Below are positions 44,160-52,743 of a stretch of DNA of 64,000 nt, one piece after another. The position numbers and the translations under genes were made by a program. The stretch comes from Methanovulcanius yangii (lineage in GTDB: Archaea; Halobacteriota; Methanomicrobia; Methanomicrobiales; Methanomicrobiaceae). Positions within the stretch are counted from its first letter, which is position 1, and each line of letters opens with the position of its first letter. The stretch covers positions 1,107,780 through 1,171,779 of the forward strand of contig NZ_LTBL01000001.1 of the NCBI RefSeq assembly GCF_018687785.1. The letters are read 5' to 3'. The notes under the pieces were generated by a model, which made no database searches, had not been told where the DNA came from, and saw only the letters and a list, made by a program, of their open reading frames with translations.

Positions 44160-45726
44160 CACCCTGACTCTTGCAGCCCTCACCATCATCTACCTGATTG
44201 CCGTCATCGGACTCGGTTACATGGGCTACCGCCACACAAAGGAGCACGAGGACTTTCTGGTCGCCGGACGACGGATTCACCCGCTGGTCCTCGCCCTCTC
44301 CTACGGGGCCACCTTCATCAGCACCTCCGCCATCATCGGTTTCGGCGGCATCTCCGCCCAGCTGGGCATGGGACTCGTCTGGCTGACCGTCCTGTGTATT
44401 GGCGTGGGAGTCTTCATCGCCTTTGTGATATACGGGAGAAAGACCCGTGAGATCGGGCATCGCACCGGCGCGGTCACATTCCCTGACCTGATGGGCCGTA
44501 TCTATCACTCGCAATTCATGCGGTACGCCTGTGCATTGGTCATCATCGTCGGAATGCCCCTCTATACAGCGGCGATCCTCATCGGCGGCGCGAGGTTCAT
44601 CGAGTCTACGCTTGCCGTGCCGTATGACCTGGCACTCATCGGGTTTGCCGTCATCGTCGCCGCCTATGTGATCCTCGGCGGCCTTATCGCCGTCATGTAT
44701 ACCGATGCACTGCAGGGAGCGATCATGTTCGTCGGCATGACCCTCCTCCTCGTCCTCACCTACATCTACCTCGGCGGCGTCGTCGAGGCGCATACCGCAC
44801 TCGAAGCGCTCGCCCCCATGGTTCCCGACGGACTTGCGGCCGCCGGCCATAACGGCTGGACGGCGATGCCGGACTTCCTCTCGCCGCTCTGGCTGGTGAT
44901 GGTAACGACACTCGTCCTCGGCGTGGGGATCGGCGTCCTCGCCCAGCCCCAGCTTGCGGTGCGGTTCATGACCGTCCGGGACAACCGGGCGCTGAATCGT
45001 GCCGTCCTCGTCGGAGGGATATTCGTTCTGATGATGACCGGCGTCGCCTTCACGGTCGGGCCGCTCACGAATGTCTGGTTCGTGCAGACGACAGGGCTGA
45101 CCGCCGTTGATGCCGCAGGCGGCAATGTGGACTCGGTCATCCCGCTCTACATCAATGCGGCGATGCCCGACGCCTTCATCATCATCTTCATGCTCGCCCT
45201 CCTCGCCGCGGCGATGTCGACCCTCAGCTCGCTCTACCACACGATGGGGTCGGCCATCGGCTACGACATGGTCGGCACCTACCTGAACGCCACCCCGTCC
45301 ATGCGGACCATCCAGGCGGGCACCGTGGCCATGATTCTCGTCAGCACAGCCATCGCCTACCTCCTCCCGGGGAGCATCATCGCACGGGCGACCGCGATGT
45401 TCATGGGCCTCTGCGCGGCAGCCTTCCTCCCGGCATTCACCCACGGACTCTATAGCAGACGGCCCTCGGCATTTGCAGCGAAGGTAAGTCTTATCGCAGG
45501 CGCCGGAGCCTGGTTCCTGTGGACCGCGTTCGTGCACCTGAAGGAGTCCGCGCCGCTCGGCATCTCGAAACTCCTTTTTGGAACTGACGCCCTGCTGGGC
45601 ATGCCGTGGCAGGTCGTCGACCCGCTGGTCATCGCACTGCCGTTCTCGGCGGTGGCGCTCGGGGCGGCGGTTCTCTATGAACATACGACGACGGACATCC
45701 ATTCGACGGAAGAGATCGGGGACTGA
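44149..45726 (+). CDS. Sodium:solute symporter (SSS family)
   Basis: A 525-aa integral membrane protein with about 13 hydrophobic segments and the SSS-family core. Recognisable blocks are YRHTKEHEDFLVAGRRIHP, LSYGATFISTSAIIGFGG and FMLALLAAAMSTLSSLYHTMGSAIGYD, the TM8 sodium-site region. It imports a solute such as an amino acid, pantothenate or carboxylate using Na+; the substrate is unknown. I choose ATG 44149, 9 bases after GAAGGGG; ATG 44143 or GTG 44131 would lengthen it slightly. It is cotranscribed with the 41-aa accessory gene. Confidence 0.9.
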   Translation: MAVDTLTLAALTIIYLIAVIGLGYMGYRHTKEHEDFLVAGRRIHPLVLALSYGATFISTSAIIGFGGISAQLGMGLVWLTVLCIGVGVFIAFVIYGRKTREIGHRTGAVTFPDLMGRIYHSQFMRYACALVIIVGMPLYTAAILIGGARFIESTLAVPYDLALIGFAVIVAAYVILGGLIAVMYTDALQGAIMFVGMTLLLVLTYIYLGGVVEAHTALEALAPMVPDGLAAAGHNGWTAMPDFLSPLWLVMVTTLVLGVGIGVLAQPQLAVRFMTVRDNRALNRAVLVGGIFVLMMTGVAFTVGPLTNVWFVQTTGLTAVDAAGGNVDSVIPLYINAAMPDAFIIIFMLALLAAAMSTLSSLYHTMGSAIGYDMVGTYLNATPSMRTIQAGTVAMILVSTAIAYLLPGSIIARATAMFMGLCAAAFLPAFTHGLYSRRPSAFAAKVSLIAGAGAWFLWTAFVHLKESAPLGISKLLFGTDALLGMPWQVVDPLVIALPFSAVALGAAVLYEHTTTDIHSTEEIGD

Positions 45727-45735
45727 CACTCCCCC

Positions 45736-45742
45736 TTTTTTT
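45736..45742 (+). terminator. T7 run after the symporter gene
   Basis: Seven T residues follow C5 about 10 bp after the stop codon, a plausible archaeal terminator separating the symporter unit from pyrBI. Confidence 0.45.
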
Positions 45743-45823
45743 AAGGTCCCGGGATACTACTATTACGTCCGGTTGCGAAGTACTCTGCATGACGTATCCT
45801 GCCGGCGGATGTGGTCTTAACGG

Positions 45824-45854
45824 GTCCCGTGCCGCAGGATTTTTTTTCCGGGAC
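45824..45854 (+). promoter_or_regulatory. Inverted repeat with T8 loop upstream of pyrB
   Basis: GTCCCG (45824-45829) can pair with CGGGAC (45849-45854). The 19-nt loop contains eight T residues (45840-45847). It lies 26 bp before pyrB. It may be a promoter-proximal regulatory site or a chance pairing. Confidence 0.3.
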
Positions 45855-45879
45855 ATCGTTCATATGCGGAGGAGTGCGG

Positions 45880-46773
45880 ATGTACCATATCATATCGATT
45901 AAGGATTTTGAACGTGGGGAGATCGATGAGCTCCTCGACAAGGCACAGGCGATTGACGAAGCGTCCGGCCCGTTTTCCACCCTGAACGGCAAACAGGTGG
46001 CACTCCTCTTCTTTGAGCCGAGTACCCGAACCCGGATGTCCTTTGCCTCTGCGGTGGCGAGGCTGGGAGGAACGACTCTCTGTGTCGACAGCGTGGAAGG
46101 AAGTTCCATCTCGAAGGGTGAGACCCTCGCCGATACCGTCCGGGTGGTCAGCAGTTATGTGGACGCCATCGTCCTTCGCCACCCGAAGGAGGGCGCCGCC
46201 CGTCTCGCGGCCGAGTTCGCCTCGGTCCCGGTCATCAATGCAGGTGACGGCGCGGGGCAGCACCCCTCGCAGACGCTGCTCGACCTCTATACCATCCGTC
46301 AGTCGATGCCGCTTGAGGGAATCGACGTCGGACTCCTCGGTGACCTGCGATACGGGCGCACCACCCATTCGCTCGCCTATGCCCTCTCCAATTATGACCT
46401 GACCATCCACACCATCGCCCCCAAGTCCCTCGAACTGCCAACCCCCCTCATCGGCGAACTTCTGGACCGGGGATGCGAGGTCGTCGAGCACGAGGACATC
46501 ACGGACATAATAACAGAACTCGATGTCCTCTATGCGACGAGAATCCAGCGGGAGAGGTTCCCGGATGCGGCATCCTACTACGAAGTGGCCGAAAGCTACC
46601 GTATTACCCCGGAACTGCTGGAAGAGAGGAAAGAGAACATGATTATCCTCCACCCCCTCCCGCGGGCAGGAGAGATCGACCCCCGGGTCGACGCCCTTCC
46701 CTGTGCAAAGTACTTCGAACAGGCACAAAACGGGGTCCCGGTCAGGATGGCCATGTTAAAGGAGGTGATCTAA
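45880..46773 (+). CDS. pyrB: Aspartate carbamoyltransferase catalytic subunit
   Basis: A 297-aa ATCase catalytic chain, which forms N-carbamoyl-aspartate in pyrimidine synthesis. The carbamoyl-phosphate motif STRTR is at 48-52, with GDGAGQHPSQTLLDLYTI and HPLPR later. ATG 45880 with GGAGGAG upstream starts MYHIISIKDF; the longer open frame upstream has no family match. TAATG joins it to pyrI. Confidence 0.97.
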   Translation: MYHIISIKDFERGEIDELLDKAQAIDEASGPFSTLNGKQVALLFFEPSTRTRMSFASAVARLGGTTLCVDSVEGSSISKGETLADTVRVVSSYVDAIVLRHPKEGAARLAAEFASVPVINAGDGAGQHPSQTLLDLYTIRQSMPLEGIDVGLLGDLRYGRTTHSLAYALSNYDLTIHTIAPKSLELPTPLIGELLDRGCEVVEHEDITDIITELDVLYATRIQRERFPDAASYYEVAESYRITPELLEERKENMIILHPLPRAGEIDPRVDALPCAKYFEQAQNGVPVRMAMLKEVI

Positions 46774-47243
46774 TGCAGGAGGAACCGAAGGGCCTCCTGA
46801 TCCGGCCGATACGGGACGGCACGGTCATCGACCACATCACCCACGGCGAGGCGCTGGTCGTACTAAGGATACTCGGAATTACGGGGTCGACGGATGAACG
46901 GTTGTCCATTGCCACCAATGTCGAGACCAGGATTCGGGGCACAGGGGGCCTGAAGGACATCGTCAAGGTCAGCAACCGGGAACTCTCAAAGGAAGAAGTG
47001 GACAGGATCGCGCTCATTGCTCCCAATGCCACAATCAATATCATCCGGGATTACAACGTGGTCGAAAAGATTGGGGTCGAGATCCCCCGGCATCTCAGAG
47101 GCATCATCAGGTGCACCAACCTGGGGTGCATCAGCAATGCCAACGAACCCATCGAGAGCGCTTTCGAGGTGACCGCAAACGGCCTGCGATGCCTCTACTG
47201 TGATACGGTGATCAATTCGGACTTTGCCCAGCACATCATCTGA
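46773..47243 (+). CDS. pyrI: Aspartate carbamoyltransferase regulatory subunit
   Basis: A 156-aa regulatory chain with the N-terminal allosteric nucleotide-binding domain (LLIRPIRDGTVIDHI) and a C-terminal zinc domain with four cysteines (CTNLGCIS and CLYCDTVI). It confers CTP/ATP control on PyrB. The start overlaps the pyrB stop by one base, and AAAGGAGGTGATC just upstream is a near-perfect ribosome-binding site. It converges on coaD with an 8-bp overlap. Confidence 0.97.
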   Translation: MQEEPKGLLIRPIRDGTVIDHITHGEALVVLRILGITGSTDERLSIATNVETRIRGTGGLKDIVKVSNRELSKEEVDRIALIAPNATINIIRDYNVVEKIGVEIPRHLRGIIRCTNLGCISNANEPIESAFEVTANGLRCLYCDTVINSDFAQHII

Positions 47244-47694
47244 TCACCCGGCCGTGGTCATCGATCTCCCCCCGGTGAATACGGGTGCTGGAGATCCACC
47301 GCCCGTCTTCGGCAAGGACACAGGTGATCTGATAAATATCCACTTTTTTTCGGCCTTTCTCTTTTCGCAGGCGGTTGATCTCGAGGCCCACGGGATAGGT
47401 CTCTTCGCTGACGACGAGTGCATCAAAATCGCTGTTCAGGGTGGACCCGAATTTATCTTCAAGGGGCTCGATCTCCCATGATGCGGAAAATTCCGACGCC
47501 CGGATGAATGACTCCAGTGCGCGCCTTCTCTCTGCAAACGGCATGATTGGATGGGTTTTGGACCCGGCAAAGGCATCCGTGGAGAGTCCTATGACCACAT
47601 GCCCGGCATCACCCGCAAGTTCGAACGAGCGGGCGATCAGCTTCTTGTGGCCGTCATGGAGCGGGCTGAATGTGCCCCCCACCATAATATTCAT
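47236..47694 (-). CDS. coaD: Phosphopantetheine adenylyltransferase (archaeal CoaD)
   Basis: A 152-aa nucleotidyltransferase for the penultimate step of CoA synthesis. It has the nucleotidyltransferase motif GGTFSPLHDGHKKL (6-19), the archaeal/eukaryotic-type VSEETYPVGLEINRLR block and a terminal ISSTRI motif (about 138-143). It overlaps the 3' end of pyrI tail-to-tail. Confidence 0.94.
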   Translation of the reverse strand: MNIMVGGTFSPLHDGHKKLIARSFELAGDAGHVVIGLSTDAFAGSKTHPIMPFAERRRALESFIRASEFSASWEIEPLEDKFGSTLNSDFDALVVSEETYPVGLEINRLRKEKGRKKVDIYQITCVLAEDGRWISSTRIHRGEIDDHGRVIR

Positions 47695-47724
47695 TGGAAA
47701 TTGAGGTTAAACGTTGTACCTATT

Positions 47725-48216
47725 ATGAATAGCGATACTCCCGCCGGAATCTCAGCATTTGTCGCGGATAATGCAACGGTGACCGGCGATGTTTCCATCG
47801 CCCCGGACGTCAGCATCTGGTACGGTGCCGTCATCAGGGCTGACAGGAACTCCATCACCATCGGGAGGGGAAGCAATATCCAGGACAACGCGGTGGTCCA
47901 CAATACTCTGACCTCCCCCGTCGTTATCGGAGAAGACGTCTCCATTGGTCATGGCGCGATTGTGCACGGGGCAACGATCGGGAGCCGCGTGCTCATCGGC
48001 ATGGGTGCGATTGTGATGAATAATGCCGTCATCGGCGATGATTCGATCATCGCTGCCGGAGCCGTGGTAACGGAGGGGAAGGAGATCCCTCCCCGTTCCC
48101 TCGTCATGGGAGTTCCCGGAAAGGTCGTCCGCGAGGTCAGCGACGAACAGGCAGCAGGTATCGTGGAGAATGCGAGGGTCTATGTCGGCCTCGGGAGGGA
48201 GACGTTCCATGGCTGA
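47725..48216 (+). CDS. Gamma-carbonic-anhydrase-like hexapeptide protein
   Basis: A 163-aa left-handed beta-helix of the YrdA/CaiE/CamH class. Three histidines at the zinc-ligand positions of gamma-carbonic anhydrases are present (H59, H76, H81 in AVVHN and GHGAIVHG). The acidic loop that carries the proton-shuttle Glu in Methanosarcina Cam is not evident, so activity is uncertain. ATG 47725 is the family start. Its 3' end overlaps the hdrA-like gene by 8 bp, so the two are likely co-translated. Confidence 0.88.
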   Translation: MNSDTPAGISAFVADNATVTGDVSIAPDVSIWYGAVIRADRNSITIGRGSNIQDNAVVHNTLTSPVVIGEDVSIGHGAIVHGATIGSRVLIGMGAIVMNNAVIGDDSIIAAGAVVTEGKEIPPRSLVMGVPGKVVREVSDEQAAGIVENARVYVGLGRETFHG

Positions 48217-49483
48217 GGTCGCGGTCATCGGCGGTGGTGTGGCCGGCATCCAGGCGGCACTCGATGTCGCCAACCACGGAGTCAGGGTACACCTCATAGA
48301 ACGCCAGCCCACCATCGGCGGGCACATGGCGCAACTCGACAAGACCTTCCCCACCAACGACTGTTCGATGTGCATTCTCTCGCCGAAGATGGTCGATGTC
48401 GCCCGAAATCCGAATATCATTCTCCACACCCTCTCGGAAGTGACGGGAATCGAGGGTGAGGTCGGGGATTTTACCATTACCGTCCTCCGCCACCCGCGCT
48501 TTGTGGATGAGGATGAGTGCAACGGTTGCGGAGACTGCATTGAGGTCTGTCCGGTCGAAGTCTATAACGAATTCGATGCCGGTATCGGCGTGCGAAAGGC
48601 CATCTACAAGCCGCACCCCCAGATTGTTCCCGACGTGACCATCCGTGATGCGGACCACTGCATCGACTGCGGCCTCTGCTATGATGTCTGCGGCAAGGAT
48701 GCCGTCCTCCGTGAGGAGAAAGAGAAGGAGTTCACCCTTCACGTCGCAAGCGTCATCATTGCCACCGGCTTTACAACCTTCGACCCCCAGATCAAGGGCC
48801 AGTACGGCTATCTGCGATACCCGGACGTCATCACCAGTCTCGAGTTCGAACGGATGATCAATGCAAGCGGACCTACCGGGGGCAAACTCAGGAAGATATC
48901 GGACGGGACCGCCCCGGAGAGCATCCTCTTCATCCAGTGCGTCGGATCGCGTGACATGACGATCAAGCATGGCTACTGCTCCGGCGTCTGCTGCATGTAT
49001 GCGATAAAAAACGCCATCCTCATCAAGGAGAAGAATCCGTCAATCGAGGTCACCATCTGTTACATGGATATCCGTGCCTACGGGAAGGGCTACGAGGAAT
49101 ATTATGAACGCGCCAAGGATGCGGGCATCCGGTTCCTCCGCGGCATCCCCGGCGAGATCATCCGTACGAAGACCGGGATGGAAGTCCCTGTCGAGGATAC
49201 GGAAACCGCCGAGTACGAGGTACTCACCCCCGACATCGTTGTCCTCTCCGTCGGAATGGAGCCTGCCACGGGAGCAAAGGAGATTGCCGAAAAGTTCGGA
49301 ATTCCCGTGGATGACAATGACTTCTTCCAGCCGGAAGACCTGAAGCTCGCCCCGGTGAACACCATCAAACCTGGAATATACATCGCTGGCGCGGCAGTCG
49401 CCCCCAAGGACATCCCGGATAGCGTCACACAGGGCGAGGCCGCGGCCATGCGGGCATTCAGGGATGCCATCCGCGCCGGGTGA
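48209..49483 (+). CDS. Short HdrA-like flavoprotein with two [4Fe-4S] motifs
   Basis: A 424-aa homologue of heterodisulfide reductase subunit A. FAD-binding GGGVAGIQAAL (8-18) is followed by the HdrA hallmark TNDCSMCILSPKM (49-61). Two ferredoxin-type motifs, CxxCxxCxxxC, lie at 104-114 and 151-161, and GYCSGVCCMYAIKNA near 265. Canonical HdrA is about 650 residues; the extra N-terminal and C-terminal cluster domains are absent. No hdrB, hdrC or mvhD is adjacent. It may be a dedicated electron carrier for another enzyme. GGGAGGGA precedes ATG 48209. Confidence 0.88.
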   Translation: MAEVAVIGGGVAGIQAALDVANHGVRVHLIERQPTIGGHMAQLDKTFPTNDCSMCILSPKMVDVARNPNIILHTLSEVTGIEGEVGDFTITVLRHPRFVDEDECNGCGDCIEVCPVEVYNEFDAGIGVRKAIYKPHPQIVPDVTIRDADHCIDCGLCYDVCGKDAVLREEKEKEFTLHVASVIIATGFTTFDPQIKGQYGYLRYPDVITSLEFERMINASGPTGGKLRKISDGTAPESILFIQCVGSRDMTIKHGYCSGVCCMYAIKNAILIKEKNPSIEVTICYMDIRAYGKGYEEYYERAKDAGIRFLRGIPGEIIRTKTGMEVPVEDTETAEYEVLTPDIVVLSVGMEPATGAKEIAEKFGIPVDDNDFFQPEDLKLAPVNTIKPGIYIAGAAVAPKDIPDSVTQGEAAAMRAFRDAIRAG

Positions 49484-49488
49484 GAGTG

Positions 49489-50496
49489 ATGAAGCCCGCC
49501 ACCGACCGGACGATCACATGGGACGAGGAGGCAGGATGCCTCCGGTTTATCGAGCAGACCCTCCTGCCGGAACGGTACGAGATTGTCAGGACCACGGAGG
49601 TCGAACGGCTTGCCACAGCCATCCGCCGTCTGGAGGTTCGCGGGGCCCCGGCCCTCGGGGTGGCTGGGGCCTACGGTGTCGCCCTCTCCGCACGTTCACA
49701 CGCCGGCACAGGATACGATGAGTTCATGGAGAGTGTCCGCCGTGATGCGGCGATGCTCAATGCCACCCGTCCGACCGCGGTCAATCTGGGATGGGGCATC
49801 GACAGGGTTCTCGGCGCTCTTTCCGGGGAGGAGACACCGGAGGCAGCGGCGCGGCGGGCACTCGAAGAGGCCCGTGCCATAGAGGAAGAGGATGTCCGCC
49901 TCTGCCATGCCATCGGCGACCACGGGGCGGCACTTCTTCCGGACCGCTGCACGGTTCTGACGCACTGCAACGCCGGGGCGCTGGCATGCGTCGAATGGGG
50001 CACGGCCCTCGGCGTGGTCCGCTCGGCCGTGGCGATGGGCAAGGAGATAAAAGTGATCTCCTGCGAAACCCGCCCCCTGAATCAGGGATCGCGCCTCACC
50101 GCCTTCGAACTGGCCCGCGACGGTATCGGGGTGGAGACGATCACTGACAGTACCGCAGCGTACCTGATGCGAAAGAAGGTCATTGACACGGTCATAGTAG
50201 GCGCCGACCGCATCACGCGGGACGCTGTCTTCAACAAGATCGGGACCTACATGCACGCAGTCTGTGCATGCCACCATGACATCCCTTTTTACGTAGCAGC
50301 ACCGTATTCTACGTTGGACCTGCAGCGCTCGGAGGACGATATCACCGTTGAAGAACGCGCCCGCGAAGAGCTTGCAGAATGCGGCGGCAGGAAGCTGATG
50401 CCGGATGGCGTTCGGGCCCGCAACTATGCCTTTGATGCCACCCCGCTCGACCTCGTGACCGCCATCATAACAGAACAGGGCGCAGGAAAACCCTGA
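49489..50496 (+). CDS. mtnA: Methylthioribose-1-phosphate isomerase (MtnA)
   Basis: A 335-aa member of the eIF2B-related isomerase family with RRLEVRGAPALGVAGAYGVAL (about 46-66), LTHCNAGALACVEWGTALGV with the catalytic cysteine, and VIVGADRITRDAVFNKIGTY with the catalytic Asp. It works in methionine salvage or 5-deoxyribose disposal. Aromatic EIF2B-like sugar isomerases are the alternative, but these motifs are MtnA-like. ATG 49489 follows GGTGA; GTG 49480 overlaps the hdrA stop. Confidence 0.92.
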   Translation: MKPATDRTITWDEEAGCLRFIEQTLLPERYEIVRTTEVERLATAIRRLEVRGAPALGVAGAYGVALSARSHAGTGYDEFMESVRRDAAMLNATRPTAVNLGWGIDRVLGALSGEETPEAAARRALEEARAIEEEDVRLCHAIGDHGAALLPDRCTVLTHCNAGALACVEWGTALGVVRSAVAMGKEIKVISCETRPLNQGSRLTAFELARDGIGVETITDSTAAYLMRKKVIDTVIVGADRITRDAVFNKIGTYMHAVCACHHDIPFYVAAPYSTLDLQRSEDDITVEERAREELAECGGRKLMPDGVRARNYAFDATPLDLVTAIITEQGAGKP

Positions 50497-50528
50497 AAAC
50501 ACGGATATAATTCACCCACCACCCATTC

Positions 50529-51233
50529 ATGTCGATCGAACATCTTCCCACCCCTGCCATCCCCGGAACCGGATTCTGGGACCAGCTGATATTCACCATA
50601 GGTGAGGTCACCCTCATCATACTCGCCTTCTTTATCATCATCCCGGTCGTGGTTCTTGCGATATCCTTTCTCTCCATCCATCACCGCAAATTCTACTTCC
50701 CCCGCCTCCTGAAGGCGGGCCTCACCCTGACGGAAGGGACCGTCAAGGCTCTCTGCAAACTCTTCGGACTTGACGACAAGGAGCTGACGGCCTTTTTCAT
50801 CCATCTGCACAATACCCTCTCCACCACGGCATTTTCCGCGATACCGGTGGAAAGACGGGCAATATTCGTCCCCCAGTGCCTGAGAAATTCCCAGTGCCCG
50901 GCAAACCTGACCCCTGAAGGACTGGTTTGCAAGAGGTGTGGGAGATGCGAGGTGGGCGAGAATATCGACATTTTGGAATCCTATGGCTACAAGGTCTGGA
51001 TCGCCCCTGGTTCCACCCTCATCAAACGCATGGTGAAGAAATACCAGCCGGAGGCCCTCATCGGAGTGGGCTGTCTGATGGAGGTCAAGGAAGGCATCGA
51101 GATGGCAGACAAACTCGGGATCGTTGCAATGGGCGTTCTGACCATGAAAGACGGGTGTGTCGAGACGATCGTCAACTGGCCGGACGTCTATGATGTCGCC
51201 TGTCTCGGCATTGAAAAAAAGAGTTCTCAGTGA
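50529..51233 (+). CDS. DUF116 membrane protein
   Basis: A 234-aa protein with one strong N-terminal TM segment (VTLIILAFFIIIPVVVLAISFL, about 28-49) and the DUF116 domain. The domain has an RAIFVPQCLRNSQCPANLTPEGLVCKRCGRCEVGE cysteine cluster (about 114-148) and IGVGCLMEVKEGIEMADK, suggesting a bound Fe-S or zinc site. The function is unknown. It converges with the bactofilin gene and overlaps it by 7 bp. Confidence 0.85.
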   Translation: MSIEHLPTPAIPGTGFWDQLIFTIGEVTLIILAFFIIIPVVVLAISFLSIHHRKFYFPRLLKAGLTLTEGTVKALCKLFGLDDKELTAFFIHLHNTLSTTAFSAIPVERRAIFVPQCLRNSQCPANLTPEGLVCKRCGRCEVGENIDILESYGYKVWIAPGSTLIKRMVKKYQPEALIGVGCLMEVKEGIEMADKLGIVAMGVLTMKDGCVETIVNWPDVYDVACLGIEKKSSQ

Positions 51234-51643
51234 CCGTTTCCGAGCACTTTCACATTTCTTCCGGTCAGCCGACCGGACTGGATCTTTCCCACGACATAAA
51301 TGGTCTCGTCGCTTGAGACTTCTCCCACCTTGACACCGGGGCGAAGGGTAATATCTCCTCCGGCACGCACCGTTGCAACCTTTGCATCATCGCAGAGGAC
51401 GACATCCTCGATGACATCGAGTGTTCCCTTGATTCGCACCTTGTTTCCGATAACCGCCCGCTCGCAGGTTACGTCCCCTCCCACGGTGGACATGGGCCCC
51501 AGCTCAAGTGTCCCGTTCACATCAAGACGCCCCCAGATGTGGGTCTCGGGCGGGACGATGAAATTTCCCGGAACCTTGACATTTCCGTCGAAATATGAGC
51601 CGCGTGGTGCGATGAACGAATCTCCCTGACGGTAAATTTTCAT
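51227..51643 (-). CDS. Bactofilin-like polymer-forming protein
   Basis: A 138-aa protein made of short beta-helix turns (FDGNVKVPGNFIVPPETHIWGRLDVNGTLELGPMSTVGGDV...). This is the DUF583/bactofilin pattern seen in archaeal and bacterial cytoskeletal filaments. No membrane segment is visible. It is transcribed just downstream of the UbiA-type prenyltransferase gene across about 60 bp. Confidence 0.8.
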   Translation of the reverse strand: MKIYRQGDSFIAPRGSYFDGNVKVPGNFIVPPETHIWGRLDVNGTLELGPMSTVGGDVTCERAVIGNKVRIKGTLDVIEDVVLCDDAKVATVRAGGDITLRPGVKVGEVSSDETIYVVGKIQSGRLTGRNVKVLGNGH

Positions 51644-51705
51644 TGTTTATTTCTCATTTTTCAAAGAATAATAAAGGTATTCACTTACCCCTGCCAGGCA
51701 CCCCT

Positions 51706-52548
51706 TCAGAGAAGAAGTGCGGATGCGATAAGGATGGCAAGAGCAAGAAACATGCCGTTTTTCAGAATACCTGTTGCATTCGATGCACGCACGCACGAAG
51801 GGTCGCTGCACCGGAGGGAGAGGGCCGCACCGGCAAGAATGATGACGTCTGCGACGGTGATCGCTCCGACATACACCGCCCCCCACCAGGGAAATATCGG
51901 GAGATAACTCACGATAACAGCGCAGAGCGCGAGAAGAAAGGCCAGGGCTGCGGCGTTTCGGACCCCGGTGATCATCGGAAGGGTATGGGCGCCCCCTATC
52001 CGGTCCCCCTCGATATCCTCCGCATCCTTGAGGATTTCGCGCGAGGTCATGCACAGGAAGGTGATACCTGCAACGGGAATATTGAGAAGAAGCCCCTCCA
52101 CGCCCGCATACGCACCGCCGAACAGGAAGATGCTCCCCGAAAAATAGGCAACGGCGAGGTTGCCGGCAAGAGGCAGCCGTTTGAGATTTCGGGCGTAGAG
52201 CACAAGGACGAGGGAATTGAGAACGGCGATTCCGAGACAGGCAGGCGACGCCAGCGTCGCGAGAAGCACGCCCCCCACGAAGAGGAGGAGGCTGTACCTG
52301 AAGGCTCCTTCGGGGGTGACCTCCCCACGGGGAATGGGCCGGTCCGGCCGGTTGACTGCATCGATGTCCCGGTCATAATAATCATTCACCGCATTGCCGG
52401 CGCCCGTAATGAGGAACACCACGGGGACGAGGAGCAGGGACATCGGCGGGATGGTTCCCGTTGCCACGATGACGCCCAAGAGCGAGGCGATGCCCGCCAT
52501 CACTGCATTGACGGGGCGAAGAATCCGGATATACCACGGGAGAGCCAT
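51706..52548 (-). CDS. Digeranylgeranylglyceryl phosphate synthase
   Basis: A 280-aa UbiA-superfamily prenyltransferase with about eight TM segments and the two aspartate-rich motifs NDYYDRDID (about 54-62) and DAEDIEGDR (about 175-183). It adds the second geranylgeranyl chain to GGGP in archaeal membrane lipid synthesis. Closely related UbiA enzymes exist, but RPNRP-like spacing (VNRPDRPIPRGEVTP) supports DGGGP synthase. Confidence 0.88.
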   Translation of the reverse strand: MALPWYIRILRPVNAVMAGIASLLGVIVATGTIPPMSLLLVPVVFLITGAGNAVNDYYDRDIDAVNRPDRPIPRGEVTPEGAFRYSLLLFVGGVLLATLASPACLGIAVLNSLVLVLYARNLKRLPLAGNLAVAYFSGSIFLFGGAYAGVEGLLLNIPVAGITFLCMTSREILKDAEDIEGDRIGGAHTLPMITGVRNAAALAFLLALCAVIVSYLPIFPWWGAVYVGAITVADVIILAGAALSLRCSDPSCVRASNATGILKNGMFLALAILIASALLL

Positions 52549-52601
52549 TGATTATGCATCAGGTATGCTGCTGACCCGAGAAGAAGATTTTCAAAAGAAG
52601 A

Positions 52602-52676
52602 CGGGCTTGAGGGGATTTGAACCCCTGATCATTAACTTAGGAGGCTAACGCCTTATCCAGGCTAGGCCACAAGCCC
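52602..52676 (-). tRNA. tRNA-Arg (CCT)
   Basis: The 75-nt cloverleaf has acceptor arms GGGCTTG/CAAGCCC with discriminator G. The anticodon loop CTCCTAA is held by stem TTAGC/GTTAA and gives CCT. The T loop is TTCAAAT. No intron and no encoded CCA. Confidence 0.95.
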
Positions 52677-52743
52677 ACAATGCTGCCATTACTATTGTGC
52701 ATCAGAAGCTATAAGATTACCTGAATCGCACATTCTGAGAGCG

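Noticed and set aside
44119-45729. 536-codon open frame on the minus strand
   Set aside because: It lies exactly antisense to the sodium symporter and is full of His, Asp, Glu and Arg in low-complexity order, typical of an antisense shadow in GC-rich DNA.
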